DNA of 64,000 bases from Sphingobacteriales bacterium JAD_PAG50586_3 (GTDB lineage: Bacteria; Bacteroidota; Bacteroidia; CAMBQF01). The position numbers and the translations under genes were made by a program. The first letter of the stretch is position 1; each line of letters opens with the position of its first letter. Of this stretch, positions 34,401 to 44,759 are shown piece after piece. The stretch is from positions 1,320,616-1,384,615 of the forward strand of contig CP096135.1 in NCBI GenBank assembly GCA_023213195.1, read 5' to 3'. The notes under the pieces were generated by a model. That model was not told the origin of the DNA and did not search any database. It saw only the letters and a list, made by a program, of their open reading frames with translations.

Positions 34401-36598
34401 CTACCTTATCAACACCACCATATCGCGGTAGGTATGTTCCTTGTTAAGAACATCAGTTAAATAAACGGCATATACATACACTCCGTCGGCTGATATTTCT
34501 CCACCTTGGTTCATAAATGTGCCGTCCCACTCCTCAAAAATATTATTACTCTCAAATACCTTCTGTCCCCAGCGGTTAAAAATGTACAGTTTAAAGGTTT
34601 TTATTCCCTCTCCGTACGTGCGCCAACCATCGTTATAAATATCGCCATTTGGCGTAAACGCGTTAGGCGCGTAAAAGCGGAATATTGGGTTAATACGCAC
34701 CGGCTTAATTAAAGTATCGGGGCAACCCACTTCGTTTATTACTATTTGAGATATATAGTAGGTGCCACTATCTTGATATGCCATGGCATAGCTACAGGTA
34801 TTAAATAAGGTATCACCTGTACCCATGTACAACTCGCAATATATACCACCTACCGATTGGTCTGTAACAGATACCCATGGGGCAAGCACATCTGTTTCTA
34901 CAGGGTCTATAATAAAAGCTGCCGTAGGGCTAGGTTTAACGGTTATAAGGTTTTGTTGCGATAGTACCAGCGTATCTATACAGCCGGAAAGAGAGTAGGC
35001 TGTTAGTGTTACATCATAAATACCATCGTTTTGGTAAATATGCAGCGGACTTGCCTCGTTAGAAAACTCACCATCGCCAAAATTCCACCAGTATTCCAAT
35101 GGAGTGTCCGATGCGGTTGAGTTATTGGTAAACTGCACAGGGTAGGGCTCACAACCTACACCTCCCGAAATATCAAGGTCTATAGTAGGCAGTGGGTAAA
35201 CAAGCACACTGTCTGTGTGGGTGCGCACACAGCCCTGTCCCGTATAGGTAACAGTAACGCCGTAGGTGCCCGGTGCAGGAAAACTAATGCCCTGCGGGTT
35301 TTGTGCCTGAGAGTTTAATGGTGTGCCCGATGGTGAAAAATCCCAATTAAACAAAGTAGTGTTTTGGTATGTACCACCTGCTGTAAAGTTAAAACTGTTG
35401 CCTGTTATGCATTGGCCCGGTGGTGGGTCAAAATAAGCATCAAGCAGTGGGTAAACCCCAAATGTTATATAAGTGGTGTCGGCACAATAATAGCCGGGGT
35501 TTGCAATTAGGGTAACGGTATAATCGCCCGGCGCGGGGTAAGTATAAATTGGGTTCACATCGGTAGATGTGTCGCTGGCTGTGCCGGAAACACCAAAATC
35601 CCAGCGGTAAAACTGTGCGCCCGAACTCTCATTAGTAAACTCTATCTCAAACCCGTTGCAACTATTTAGTGGGTCGGGGTTGGGGTTTACAAATGCCGCT
35701 GCTACGTTAGACAGGCAGTTTACTACGTTAAACTGAAAATCGCGCTTATGTACTGCTATTAATTGCCCGTTTCGGTATTCGCCTACACATACTGCAACTA
35801 CAAATTGCCCCAACATATTGGGTGTGCCTGTAAGCAGCCCTGTTTGTGGGTTTATTGCTAACCCGGGGCTGGCACCTAAAGGGTTGGTTGCGTTAAACGG
35901 GTTAGAGAAAATTACGTTAGCATACGGTGGCGGAAAAGGCGGGTCGGGTGCAGGGTCTGTGGTTGATGCGCCTTCATAAGGGTCGCACAAAAAGTACACC
36001 AGAGAGTCTCCGTCGGCATCGGTAGCAGAGTGGTCAAAAGACAAGGGGTCGTTTACGCACAATACAATAGGGGGAAGTTGGTATAATGCGGACTGGTATT
36101 GCAGGTAAAAGTTCCCGGGCCGGGAATAAAGGCGGTATACGTAGCACCAACATCGCCGGGGCTTACAATATTTAATATCGTATTGTTGCGGCAGCAACGT
36201 TGGTAAACCAGGGTATAACCACCATTTATAGGGGGCAGGGTTACAATAGCTTCGTAAACACCTTCTTCTACACAAATATTAGGCGGGGCAACCAGGCAGG
36301 GGTTTGCAATTACCGGTGGCAGGTTGGTTACTACAGGGTCAAACATATACAATGGTTGTGGCCCCGCAATGTTGGGGTTCATATCAACCAGTATGCCCGA
36401 TGAGGTATAGATTCCTATAGGTGCCGGGTTATCAAAATCTGGCACACCATTAAAACAATCGCGATATAGCTTTAGTATTACACGGTACTCGTTATTCCCT
36501 AAACACTCATAATATAGTTCGCCGCCAATAATATGGGTAGCCTTAACCTGTAACGAGGTTAAAAGCAACAATAGCCCTATGACAGCTCTCCTTAGCAA
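34401..36598 (-). CDS. Large PKD-repeat surface protein with gliding-motility-type (T9SS type B) C-terminus, frameshifted
   Basis: The rebuilt protein is about 732 residues. A signal peptide (MLRRAVIGLLLLLTSLQVKA) is followed by a Cys-rich N-terminal domain that begins THIIGGELYYECLGNNEYRV, as seen in many T9SS cargos. Several PKD domains follow (FYRWDFGVSGTASDTSTDVNPIYTYP region; LEYWWNFGDGEFSNEASPLH region). The end is [34 protein letters not shown] and EHTYRDMVVLIR, the CTD type B motif. The break is at G5, 36070-36074: six would restore HYTNFPPIVLCVNDPL. Role: a surface or adhesin-like protein. Confidence 0.82.
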
Positions 36599-36657
36599 GT
36601 GTAAAAATTTGAATATCGTGTATCACAAATAACAACGTTGGTATATTGTATTTGTTT

Positions 36658-38253
36658 TTATTTAAGTATAGTTATTGTGCCATTCACCTTTTCAGGCTTA
36701 GCAGGCACGTCAAGCACAAAGTAATAAACCCCTTCAGATAGGTCTCCACCGTCCCAGTCGTTCTTATAATCATCGCTGGTATATACCTTACGGCCCCAAC
36801 GGTTATATACTATCATTACACTATTAGGGTACAGTTCAAGGTTGCCAATAACAAAGGTTTCGTTAAGCCCGTCGCCATTCGGGGTAAATACGTTAGGCAC
36901 TTCAAGGTCGCATATAACGTTAATAGTAACCTGTGCTACGCCTTCTGGGCTACCGCAAGAGTCTGTAACCGTTACAGTATAAGTAGTGTTGGCTGTAGGC
37001 GTTACACTAATAGTCTGGGTGGTATCGCCCGTCGGGCTCCAGTTATAGGTGTATGGGCCTTGGCCGCCTGTAGAGCTGGCTGTTAAAGAAACTGTCGCTT
37101 CGCACACAGTAGTGTCACCTTGCAAAATAGTGGTTTGTATAGAGTCTGTATTCACTATAACTATTGATACCACCTGCGGCGGGAAGGTAGAGCAAAGTAC
37201 TGTTTGCTGTAAACTGATAACCACGTTTTCATTCCCTTCATTCACCCCATCAAAAGAAGCATCAAGATTTACAAAAATCAATGTATCGCCGGGGTAAAAC
37301 ACAACGCTGTCTGCTATCAGGGCATAGTCAACACCATTAGTGGCAGAGCCGCCAATGGTAAAGTTAACTACGGTAGTGTCTGTTAGTTGGCCATCGCGGG
37401 TAAAGGCAATAACACCATCAATACAGCCTTCAACTATAAGGCTGTCGTTTACGTTGGCTACAGAGCCTGCCGAAATGCTAATGTCAGGGTTACCTGCCGA
37501 AAGGCTGTTGGCCTCTAAAAAGACTGCAGAGTCGTAAGCGTCATCGCCGGCATCGGCAATGGCTATTTTTAAGGTGTAAGTAGAGCAGGGTTGAACAACG
37601 GCAACGGCTTGTAGTTTTACCGTAAAACCATCGTAAGATATTGTAGTGCCTGTACCGTTATCTACGTAGTATTGAGAGTTTAAACCATCGTTTACGTTAT
37701 CAATAGTTACCGGGGTGCTGGTACCGGGCAGCAATGCCAGGTTGGTTGCGGTAGGGTAGCCGGGGCCTGATATAAAAAACGCAAACACATCATTAAAACC
37801 GCCATTAACAAATTCAGGGTACTCTTCTGATGCAAAAACGTAGTTAAATACTATAGTGTCATTAATAGGCACAAATTCAAATGTTAGTATGGCTGCATCT
37901 TCTGTAGGTTGAGATGTTAATGCGTCCAGGTCAGCATCGCCGGGCAGGGCCAGGTTGGTGCTAGAAAAATCAATACCTGTACCGGGGGCTGTGGCAATAT
38001 CGCCGGTAGATAAAATAATACCGCTGTTTATGCCAATGTTGGTAGTTTGCCCGTTGGCAAAAGAGCCTATTTGCACCCCATCGCCAACAAAGTTTATGTT
38101 ATTTACTGTAACACCGGTACCCACCAGTACATTTTGCACCAGGGCCTGGGGTGTTTGCCCACCTTGCACGGTAAGCTGGGCGTTAGTAGAAAGGGCAAAG
38201 CCCATTAGGGCCAGCGTTAATGACAATAATGATTTTGTGTAATAGTTTACCAT
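36658..38253 (-). CDS. Choice-of-anchor-L protein with T9SS type B C-terminus
   Basis: 531 residues. Signal peptide ending FALSTNAQ; anchor-L domain ([39 protein letters not shown]); Calx-beta-like strand region (GYDTL-type: [17 protein letters not shown]); a SprB-like repeat ([30 protein letters not shown]); and a type B end ([28 protein letters not shown]). Its ATG follows the TAA of the upstream paralogue by 1 nt, so both are in one operon. Confidence 0.88.
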   Translation of the reverse strand: MVNYYTKSLLSLTLALMGFALSTNAQLTVQGGQTPQALVQNVLVGTGVTVNNINFVGDGVQIGSFANGQTTNIGINSGIILSTGDIATAPGTGIDFSSTNLALPGDADLDALTSQPTEDAAILTFEFVPINDTIVFNYVFASEEYPEFVNGGFNDVFAFFISGPGYPTATNLALLPGTSTPVTIDNVNDGLNSQYYVDNGTGTTISYDGFTVKLQAVAVVQPCSTYTLKIAIADAGDDAYDSAVFLEANSLSAGNPDISISAGSVANVNDSLIVEGCIDGVIAFTRDGQLTDTTVVNFTIGGSATNGVDYALIADSVVFYPGDTLIFVNLDASFDGVNEGNENVVISLQQTVLCSTFPPQVVSIVIVNTDSIQTTILQGDTTVCEATVSLTASSTGGQGPYTYNWSPTGDTTQTISVTPTANTTYTVTVTDSCGSPEGVAQVTINVICDLEVPNVFTPNGDGLNETFVIGNLELYPNSVMIVYNRWGRKVYTSDDYKNDWDGGDLSEGVYYFVLDVPAKPEKVNGTITILK

Positions 38254-38254
38254 A

Positions 38255-40334
38255 TTAGTTAATTAAGGCTACGCTGCCGCGTAGTGTGTATTCATCGCCT
38301 GGGGGCGTTTTAACCTTAATCAGGTAAACGTAAATGCCTTGCGGAGATACCTGTGACCGCTTTTGTCGCGCCCATCCCACCGGTTAGCATAGTCGGTAGA
38401 CTTAAATATCGGTTCGCCCCAGCGGTTAAAGATATACATTTCGTAGTTAATAAACCCTTGTCCCAGTCCCGAAAAATTTTCATTTATATCATCGCCGTTA
38501 GGGGTAAAGGCATTTGGAACATATAATGTATAGTCGGGGTAAGCCCTTACATTTTTAATAATAGTGTCAGTACAACCATATTGGTTCTCAACTATTAAGG
38601 TTACTCTGTACAGCCCGGTATCGGCATAGTTATGCAATGGGTTTTGCTCGGTACTGGTATTAAAATCGCCAAAATCCCAGTACCAGTTTATCACATCGGT
38701 AGATGATTCATCCAAGAACTTTACTTTGCGGTTTTCAAGGTAGAAGTAGCTAAAATTGGCATTGGTAGGCAATACATCTACCACAATTTCTTTGGTAACG
38801 GTGGTGCCGCAACTATCGGTAACGGTTACCGTGTAAACGGTTAACCCCGAAGGTTTTACCCATTTAGAAGAGCCGTTGCCAAGGTTATTGTCCCAAGAAA
38901 AAACAATCTCCGTATCGCCCTCGCCACCTCTTGATGAAACAAATAGTAAAATCGAGTCGCCGGGGCAAATTGTAGTATCAGGTGGGGTAATCAGCTCCAA
39001 TGGAACATAGCCCGGCATATCTATTAATGCCTGTGCCTGTGCGGTTTGAGAGTTGCAAGCATCTGTTACGGTTACCGTGTAAGTTGTTGTTTGCTGTGGA
39101 AAAACAGTAACGGTTTGCCCTACAAGGCCATTATCCCACGTATAAGTATACGGACTAATACCTCCTGTAGCGGTGGCGGTTAGTGGCGTAGGTATATTGG
39201 GGCATATATAGCTTGTATAATCGGGCGATACTGTTACAACCAACGGTTCCACGTTAGTTATAGTAAGATTCACCTCTTTGGTAACTATAGTACCACAAAT
39301 GTCTTGCGTAATGGTTATAGTAACAGTTTCGTTAGGTTCGGTAACCCCATCAAAAATAGGCACCAAAGGCACAATAACCACCGTATCGCCGGGCTGAAAG
39401 GTAACCTGTGTAGGAAATTGGGAATAATCTACTCCATTTATGGCGGTGCCGGTAATGGTAACATCAAAAGTTTCAGCTACCTGCGTAGCTACCGATTTGG
39501 TAAACTTGATATTGGCCTGGCCACAACCTTCGTAAAGCAGGCTGTTGTTGTTGCCATAAGTAACGGTTGCTATTACATCGTTTGTTGCACTTGAAAAGCT
39601 TAATGCCTCCAGGAATACTGCAGAGTCGTATATGCCATCGCCGGCATCGGCAATACAAATTTTAATGTGGTATGTTTCGCAGGGTACAACGTTGGCTTGC
39701 GCTGTCATAGGCTTGGTAAAGCCATCGTATTGTACAGTTTGGCCGCCGGTATTGTCTACGTAGTAGTTAGTATAGCTAATCTGGTTAACGTTGTTTATGG
39801 CTACGGGGGTAGAGGTACCGGGTATAATAGCTATGTTGGCGTTGTTATAGTTGCTGCCACCGGGGTTTGGGCCGCTAATAAAAAACGCGAAAACATCGTT
39901 ATAAATCTGCCCCACAAATTCAGGGTACTCTTCTGATGCAAAAACGTAGTTAAATGATATTTGGCCCGATTGGGGAATAAAGTCAAACTCCAGTACCGAT
40001 GCATCATAGGTTTCAAACCCGCTAATAGCGGTAAGGGTAGCGTCGCCAACTACGCCATTGTCTACACCCGCGCTGGCAATACTATTTGGGCCGGGTGCTA
40101 CTCCGCGGCTGCCGGTGGTAATAATTACCCCGTTTGGCAGGCCAATGTTAGAGTTGGTTCCGTTAAAAGTGCCGTAAGCAATAGGTGCGCCATTAAATGT
40201 AACGTTGTTTACTGTTACCCCGCTGCCAACCAGCACGTTCTGTACAATATCGGTAGGAGAGCTCGGGGCCACCCACAGTAAGTTGGGCGCTAAGGCTTGT
40301 TGTTAGTGCAAGTATAAAAAAGCAAACGCACCAA
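38255..40334 (-). CDS. Choice-of-anchor-L and PKD protein with T9SS type B C-terminus, frameshifted at both ends
   Basis: The core is clear: [20 protein letters not shown], a Calx-beta-like stretch, two SprB-type repeats ([29 protein letters not shown]), a PKD domain ([20 protein letters not shown]), and the type B end ([30 protein letters not shown]). At the 3' end a missing base near 38353-38358 hides [20 protein letters not shown] and LRGSVALIN, ending at 38255. At the 5' end the frame shifts near 40265-40268, upstream of which [15 protein letters not shown] is a signal-peptide end. No ATG is found; TTG at 40334 is a guess. First gene of the two-gene unit. Confidence 0.78.
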
Positions 40335-40706
40335 ACCTTTTGGCAGCGTAGCTACCAGCAGATTTGGATTTAAGTAAGCCTTTATTTATAACGTACACAG
40401 GGCAAATTTTTTATAAAAATAGCAAAAAAAGCGACAACCACAAGCAATTTCTTTTCTCAGGCGGCAGCATTTGTTACCATTGCTACAATTAATACGCCAA
40501 AAATTCTGCTTTATTATTAATAGACAAAAAACATTTTTAAAGGTTTATCGGAATGCAAAATTTAATATGTCAAAGAAAATTAAGCTCTCCCTTTAAGGGG
40601 GAGGGTTGGTGGGGGTAAAAATGGGGCAAAGCCCCTCCCTAATTTTAGGGAGGGGTTGGGGAGGGTACGTTATTATTAATAAACTTGCAAAAAATATTTC
40701 TCAATC
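40335..40706. other. Intergenic region with two tandem palindromes
   Basis: The region separates divergent genes. Apart from two palindromic modules (40586-40670) and AT-rich DNA it holds nothing I can name; no exact TAnnTTTG box is near the dipeptidase start. Confidence 0.4.
40586..40670. repeat. Two adjacent palindromic modules upstream of the dipeptidase gene
   Basis: CTCCCTTTAAGGGGGAG with tail GGGTTGGTGGGGG, then GGGGC-AAA-GCCCC and CCTCCCT-AATTTT-AGGGAGG with tail GGTTGGGGAGGG. They are related to the array modules. Confidence 0.6.
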
Positions 40707-42077
40707 ATGGATACCGTAAAACAATACATTGAACAGAATAAAGACCGTTTTTTAAACGAATTGCTAGAACTGCTTCGCATTCCATCGGTTAGCGCCGACT
40801 CTAAATATACCGGAGATGTGGCTAAGGCTGCCGATATGGTTGCTACTCGCCTTAAAGAGGCCGGTGCCGATAATGTTGAAATTTGTACTACCCCCGGCCA
40901 CCCCATTGTGTATGGCGAAAAGTTTTTAGATGCATCGTTACCTACCATTATGGTTTATGGCCATTACGATGTGCAGCCTGCCGACCCCTTGAATTTATGG
41001 GACTCGCCTCCGTTTGACCCGGTTATAAAAGATGATAAAATTTACGCCCGCGGTAGTGCCGATGATAAAGGCCAGATGTATATGCACGTTAAGGCGTTTG
41101 AATATATGTTTAAAGAAAGCAAGCTGCCCTGCAATGTTAAGTTTTTGATTGAAGGCGAAGAGGAAGTGGGCAGCAGCAACCTTACCGATTTTTGTATTGC
41201 CAATAAAGAAAAGCTAAAGTGCGATTTGGTACTTATTTCTGATACGTCTATGATTGGGAACGAAATCCCATCATTAGATGTGGGTTTGCGTGGCCTTAGC
41301 TATGTAGAGGTAGAAGTTACCGGCCCTAACCGCGATTTGCACAGCGGTGTTTATGGTGGTGCCGTAGGCAACCCAATAAACATTTTGGCTAAAATGATAG
41401 CCCAGATGCACGATGAGAACAACCATATTACCATACCTGGTTTTTACGATGATGTTTTGGTGCTAACCGACGAAGAAAAAGCGGAACTAAACAAAGCGCC
41501 TTTTGATATTGAAGAATACAAGAAAGACCTTGATGTTGGCGATGTTTGGGGCGAGAAAGGCTATACCGTTTTAGAACGTACCGGCACTCGCCCAACCTTA
41601 GATGTTAATGGCATTTGGGGTGGCTACATTGGCGAAGGGTCTAAAACCGTTCTTCCATCAAAGGCATTTGCCAAAATATCTATGCGTTTGGTTCCGGGCC
41701 AAAGCTCTGATAAGGCTACAGAGTTGTTTACCAACTACTTTAAAAGTATAGCCCCGGCATCTGTTAAGGTAGAGGTGCGTGCCCACCACGGTGGCGAGCC
41801 TGTGCTTACCCCAACCAACTCTACTGCCTTTTTAGCAGCAGCTAAGGCAATGGAAACAACCTTTGGCAAGCGCCCTATACCAACCCGTGGCGGTGGTAGC
41901 ATTCCTATTGTAGCTATGTTCGAGAAAGTTTTGGCAGCCAAGTCGGTACTTATGGGCTTTGGCTTAGATAGCGATGCTATCCACTCACCTAACGAGCATT
42001 ACGGCCTATTCAACTACTACAAAGGCATAGAAACCATACCATACTTCTACAAGTATTATGTAGAAATGTCAAAATAG
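40707..42077 (+). CDS. M20-family dipeptidase
   Basis: 456 residues. Two-zinc peptidase of the M20 (carnosinase/CNDP-like) type, cytosolic. Zinc and catalytic motifs: GHYDVQPADP, RGSADDKGQ, EGEEEVGSSN, HSGVYGGAVGNP in the lid domain and SPNEHYG near the C-terminus. It hydrolyses small peptides in general; the specific dipeptide is not predictable. The gene is intact and ends at a strong terminator. Confidence 0.92.
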   Translation: MDTVKQYIEQNKDRFLNELLELLRIPSVSADSKYTGDVAKAADMVATRLKEAGADNVEICTTPGHPIVYGEKFLDASLPTIMVYGHYDVQPADPLNLWDSPPFDPVIKDDKIYARGSADDKGQMYMHVKAFEYMFKESKLPCNVKFLIEGEEEVGSSNLTDFCIANKEKLKCDLVLISDTSMIGNEIPSLDVGLRGLSYVEVEVTGPNRDLHSGVYGGAVGNPINILAKMIAQMHDENNHITIPGFYDDVLVLTDEEKAELNKAPFDIEEYKKDLDVGDVWGEKGYTVLERTGTRPTLDVNGIWGGYIGEGSKTVLPSKAFAKISMRLVPGQSSDKATELFTNYFKSIAPASVKVEVRAHHGGEPVLTPTNSTAFLAAAKAMETTFGKRPIPTRGGGSIPIVAMFEKVLAAKSVLMGFGLDSDAIHSPNEHYGLFNYYKGIETIPYFYKYYVEMSK

Positions 42078-42095
42078 TTGCCGGTTGCCAGTAAT

Positions 42096-42125
42096 AAAAA
42101 AGCCCCGCACTGCGGGGCTTTTTTA
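42096..42125 (+). terminator. Terminator after the dipeptidase gene
   Basis: AAAAAAGCCCCGCA-CT-GCGGGGCTTTTTT, symmetrical, so it may also act on the other strand. Confidence 0.85.
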
Positions 42126-42129
42126 TAAA

Positions 42130-42233
42130 CCCCGTAGGGGTGAAATGTCTGTAGCCCGGGGTGTAAACCCCGGGAAAAGAAAGTCGCCATCTTATCTCCC
42201 CTCTCCTCGTGGGAGAGGGGCCGGGGGTGAGGG
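42130..42233. repeat. Palindromic repeats between dipeptidase and FG-GAP genes
   Basis: CCCCGTAGGGG, then GCCCGGGGTGTAAACCCCGGG, then the dispersed element CCCCTCTCC-TCGTG-GGAGAGGGG with GGGGGTGAGGG (42196-42233). No coding potential. Confidence 0.65.
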
Positions 42234-42274
42234 CATAAAATTAATATCAGATTACACTCAACTGTCAATCAACC

Positions 42275-44552
42275 CTAATAAATTATCAGTCGTTTTGTTG
42301 CTAATCCTTTCGCACTCTGTATAGTTACCAGATAAATTCCTTTGTTTAGATTACTTATGTTTAGTTGGTGATTGCTGCCAATAACATTTTCTGTTAATAT
42401 GGTTCTTCCTGTCAAATCATAAACCGTAAGCATCCACTTCTCAAAAGGTTTTGCCTTGCTATTTATAATATTAACCAACCCATTTGCCGGATTTGGATAC
42501 ATGGTAATATCGCTAGAAACAAGAGTTTCTTCAACCCCAACAGTATTGGGGTCTTGGCCTAGGTATAACGATATACCACCTGTAGAAACACCAATCACTG
42601 CATCTATATACCCATCGGCATTAATATCAGCCAGGGCAGGTGCGCTGTAAGTACCCATGCGGGCAAAGCCGGTAAAGGTGCTGTCTTGCAGGGTAAATGG
42701 CCCGCTAAGGTTGCCATCTATATTAGTGTAGTGGAACAACGTTCCACGTTGGCAGCCAACTACAGCGTGGGTAACGCCTGCGCTATCAAAAAAGCAGGGC
42801 ATGCTATAGCCAAAGTTGCTAACCGTTTGGTCTATCACATCAATACTACCCAGGTTGTCGTTAGCGGGCAAGGTAGCAAAAACAAAGTTGTTCGCTGTGC
42901 CTGTATTGGGGTAGTAGTTAAGGTTGCCGTTTTTCTCGCCAACTATAAGGTCTAGCAGGCCATCTTTGTTAAGGTCGAATAGTTGTGGCGATGAGTACCC
43001 GCCCACATCTATTGTAGACAGGGCAGAGGTAACAGGGTTAAAAATAACGGTATCGTTGGTTTGGGCTATGTTTTTAAAGTAATGCAGGTTACCGGTGCGG
43101 TCTCCACAAATAAGGTCGGGTTTGCTGTCACCGTCAATATCGCCAAAGGTGGGCGACATAAAGTTTATGTTCAGGGCTGATAAGCCACCCCAGTCGCGGT
43201 CCATAAACTTAAACTTAGGGTTGGTTGCAGTACCAATGTTTTTGTATAACGACAGGCCCCCGCGGTACATTCCACCGCTCTGGTAGTAGCCATAGTTGGC
43301 CACCACAAGGTCTAACAGGCCATCGTTATTATAATCAAATAAGGTAGGCAGGCCGTTTTCGCCCACATCAACCATATCTCCCTGTATAAAGTTATTGGCA
43401 ACAAAATCAAAAGTATAAGGCGGCGCGTTACCTATATTATTGTACGATGATACCCCTAAAAAATTCTCCCCATTAAGGCCGCTATTAGTGCCACAAACCA
43501 TATCGCGTTTGCCATCATTATTAATATCTACAAAAAATGCCGCCGGAAAAAGCTCTATATCAACCGATTGGTCGTATCCCGGAAAGTTAAGATCAATATC
43601 ATTCATCAATGCATACTGTGCGCTCCCTGCATTGGCAAGCATAATTATATTGGTAAAAGAAACATCACCCAAAAACAATTCTTTATCGTTGTCTCCGTCA
43701 AGGTCTAATGTGGCTAGTGTAGAGCCCGCGTGGCGCAGCACAGGGTACGTTCCATCGCCATCTTCATCGGGCATTTCGTGCACGGGGTTAGCTACGTAGC
43801 CATCGGGTGCAAACAATAGTTGCGGTCCTTCGGGGTTGGGGTTGTCACAACTATCGTTAAACATTACGCTGTTGTTGTTTACATTTTCGGTAAACAAGCC
43901 CCAGTTGTCGGTTTTAAGTTTAAAACCCAGGCTGTCAACATGGCCATACAACTCTACCGATTGGTTTTGGTGATATTCTACACATGAGCCTACTAAGCTA
44001 AAAGTAAGTATGTCTAAGTCGCCATCGCCATCAATATCATCAATAGCCGGAATATCGGCAGGGCTTATAAAAAGCCCCAAAAAGCTGGTGGTGTAAAAAG
44101 ACAGTAATTGCGATTTTACCAGCTGAAACCGTATACCATCGGTTGGGTTTGATGTGTTCTTATATACCTTGGCACTACCGTTTGACGAGGTAAAAATATC
44201 CTCTTTACCATCTCCATTATAATCGCGCAGCAAAGCCCAGTTCTCCATGGGGGAATTTATAACATAACCCGGGGTTGTATTCAAACGCTGTTTGACCCGG
44301 CACTGTAGCCTTATTAATAAAACAAAGCACCCGGTTGCCTGTGCGGTCAAAAACAAAAAGGTCTAACTTGCCGTCAAAATCAAGGTCTATAGTAGAGTAT
44401 TGAGAAAAGTTGATACCGCCGCCCCACGCATACTGTTGGCTGATATTGTTTTTTATAACCTGAACGGTGTCGCTACGCTTAAAAACATATTGGGCGCTAA
44501 GCAATTGGGTAAAACACAAAGCAATAACAAGGATAAAACTTCTAAACTTCAT
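42275..44552 (-). CDS. FG-GAP/VCBS-repeat surface protein with T9SS type A sorting domain, frameshifted
   Basis: The rebuilt protein is about 758 residues. A signal peptide ends LCFTQLLSAQ. Several FG-GAP/VCBS-type calcium-loop blades follow: DLDFDGKLDLFVFD, RDYNGDGKEDIFTSS, DIDGDGDLDILTFS, DLDGDNDKELFLG, DINNDGKRDMVCG, DYNNDGLLDLVVA, DIDGDSKPDLICGD, DLNKDGLLDLIVG, DINADGYIDAVIG. The C-terminus has YPNPANGLVNIIN and ends KRLIIY (type A). The break is at the run of four at 44271-44274; one base fewer joins EYNPGYVIN to SPMENWALLRDYNGDG. Probably a surface adhesin- or integrin-like propeller. Confidence 0.85.
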
Positions 44553-44572
44553 AATAATAAAACCTATTTACA

Positions 44573-44580
44573 CAAAGTTA
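44573..44580 (-). promoter_or_regulatory. -7 box of the FG-GAP gene
   Basis: TAACTTTG on the minus strand, 20 nt before the ATG at 44552. No -33 TTG at a normal distance. Confidence 0.4.
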
Positions 44581-44692
44581 GGCTATTTGGCAGTATCTCC
44601 ATCTTAAACAACACATATCTTAACCAAAGTCAATTTGCAACTATAGCAAATCCTTGATAATCATAGTCTACTGTTGAATTTTAAGGCCATTG

Positions 44693-44722
44693 TTGCCAGT
44701 AAACAATAGTTTCTTATATTTG
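44693..44722 (+). promoter_or_regulatory. Promoter of secDF
   Basis: TTG (44693-44695), N19, TATATTTG (44715-44722), with about 30 nt to the ATG. A full match to the phylum consensus. Confidence 0.65.
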
Positions 44723-44759
44723 CCGACCTTAAAATAACCCTGTATAAACACTAAAAATA

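Noticed and set aside
38532..38560. Fourth copy of the TGTAAGG/CGACTA promoter
   Set aside because: TAGTCG and CCTTAC are present but only about 9-10 nt apart and inside a coding region.
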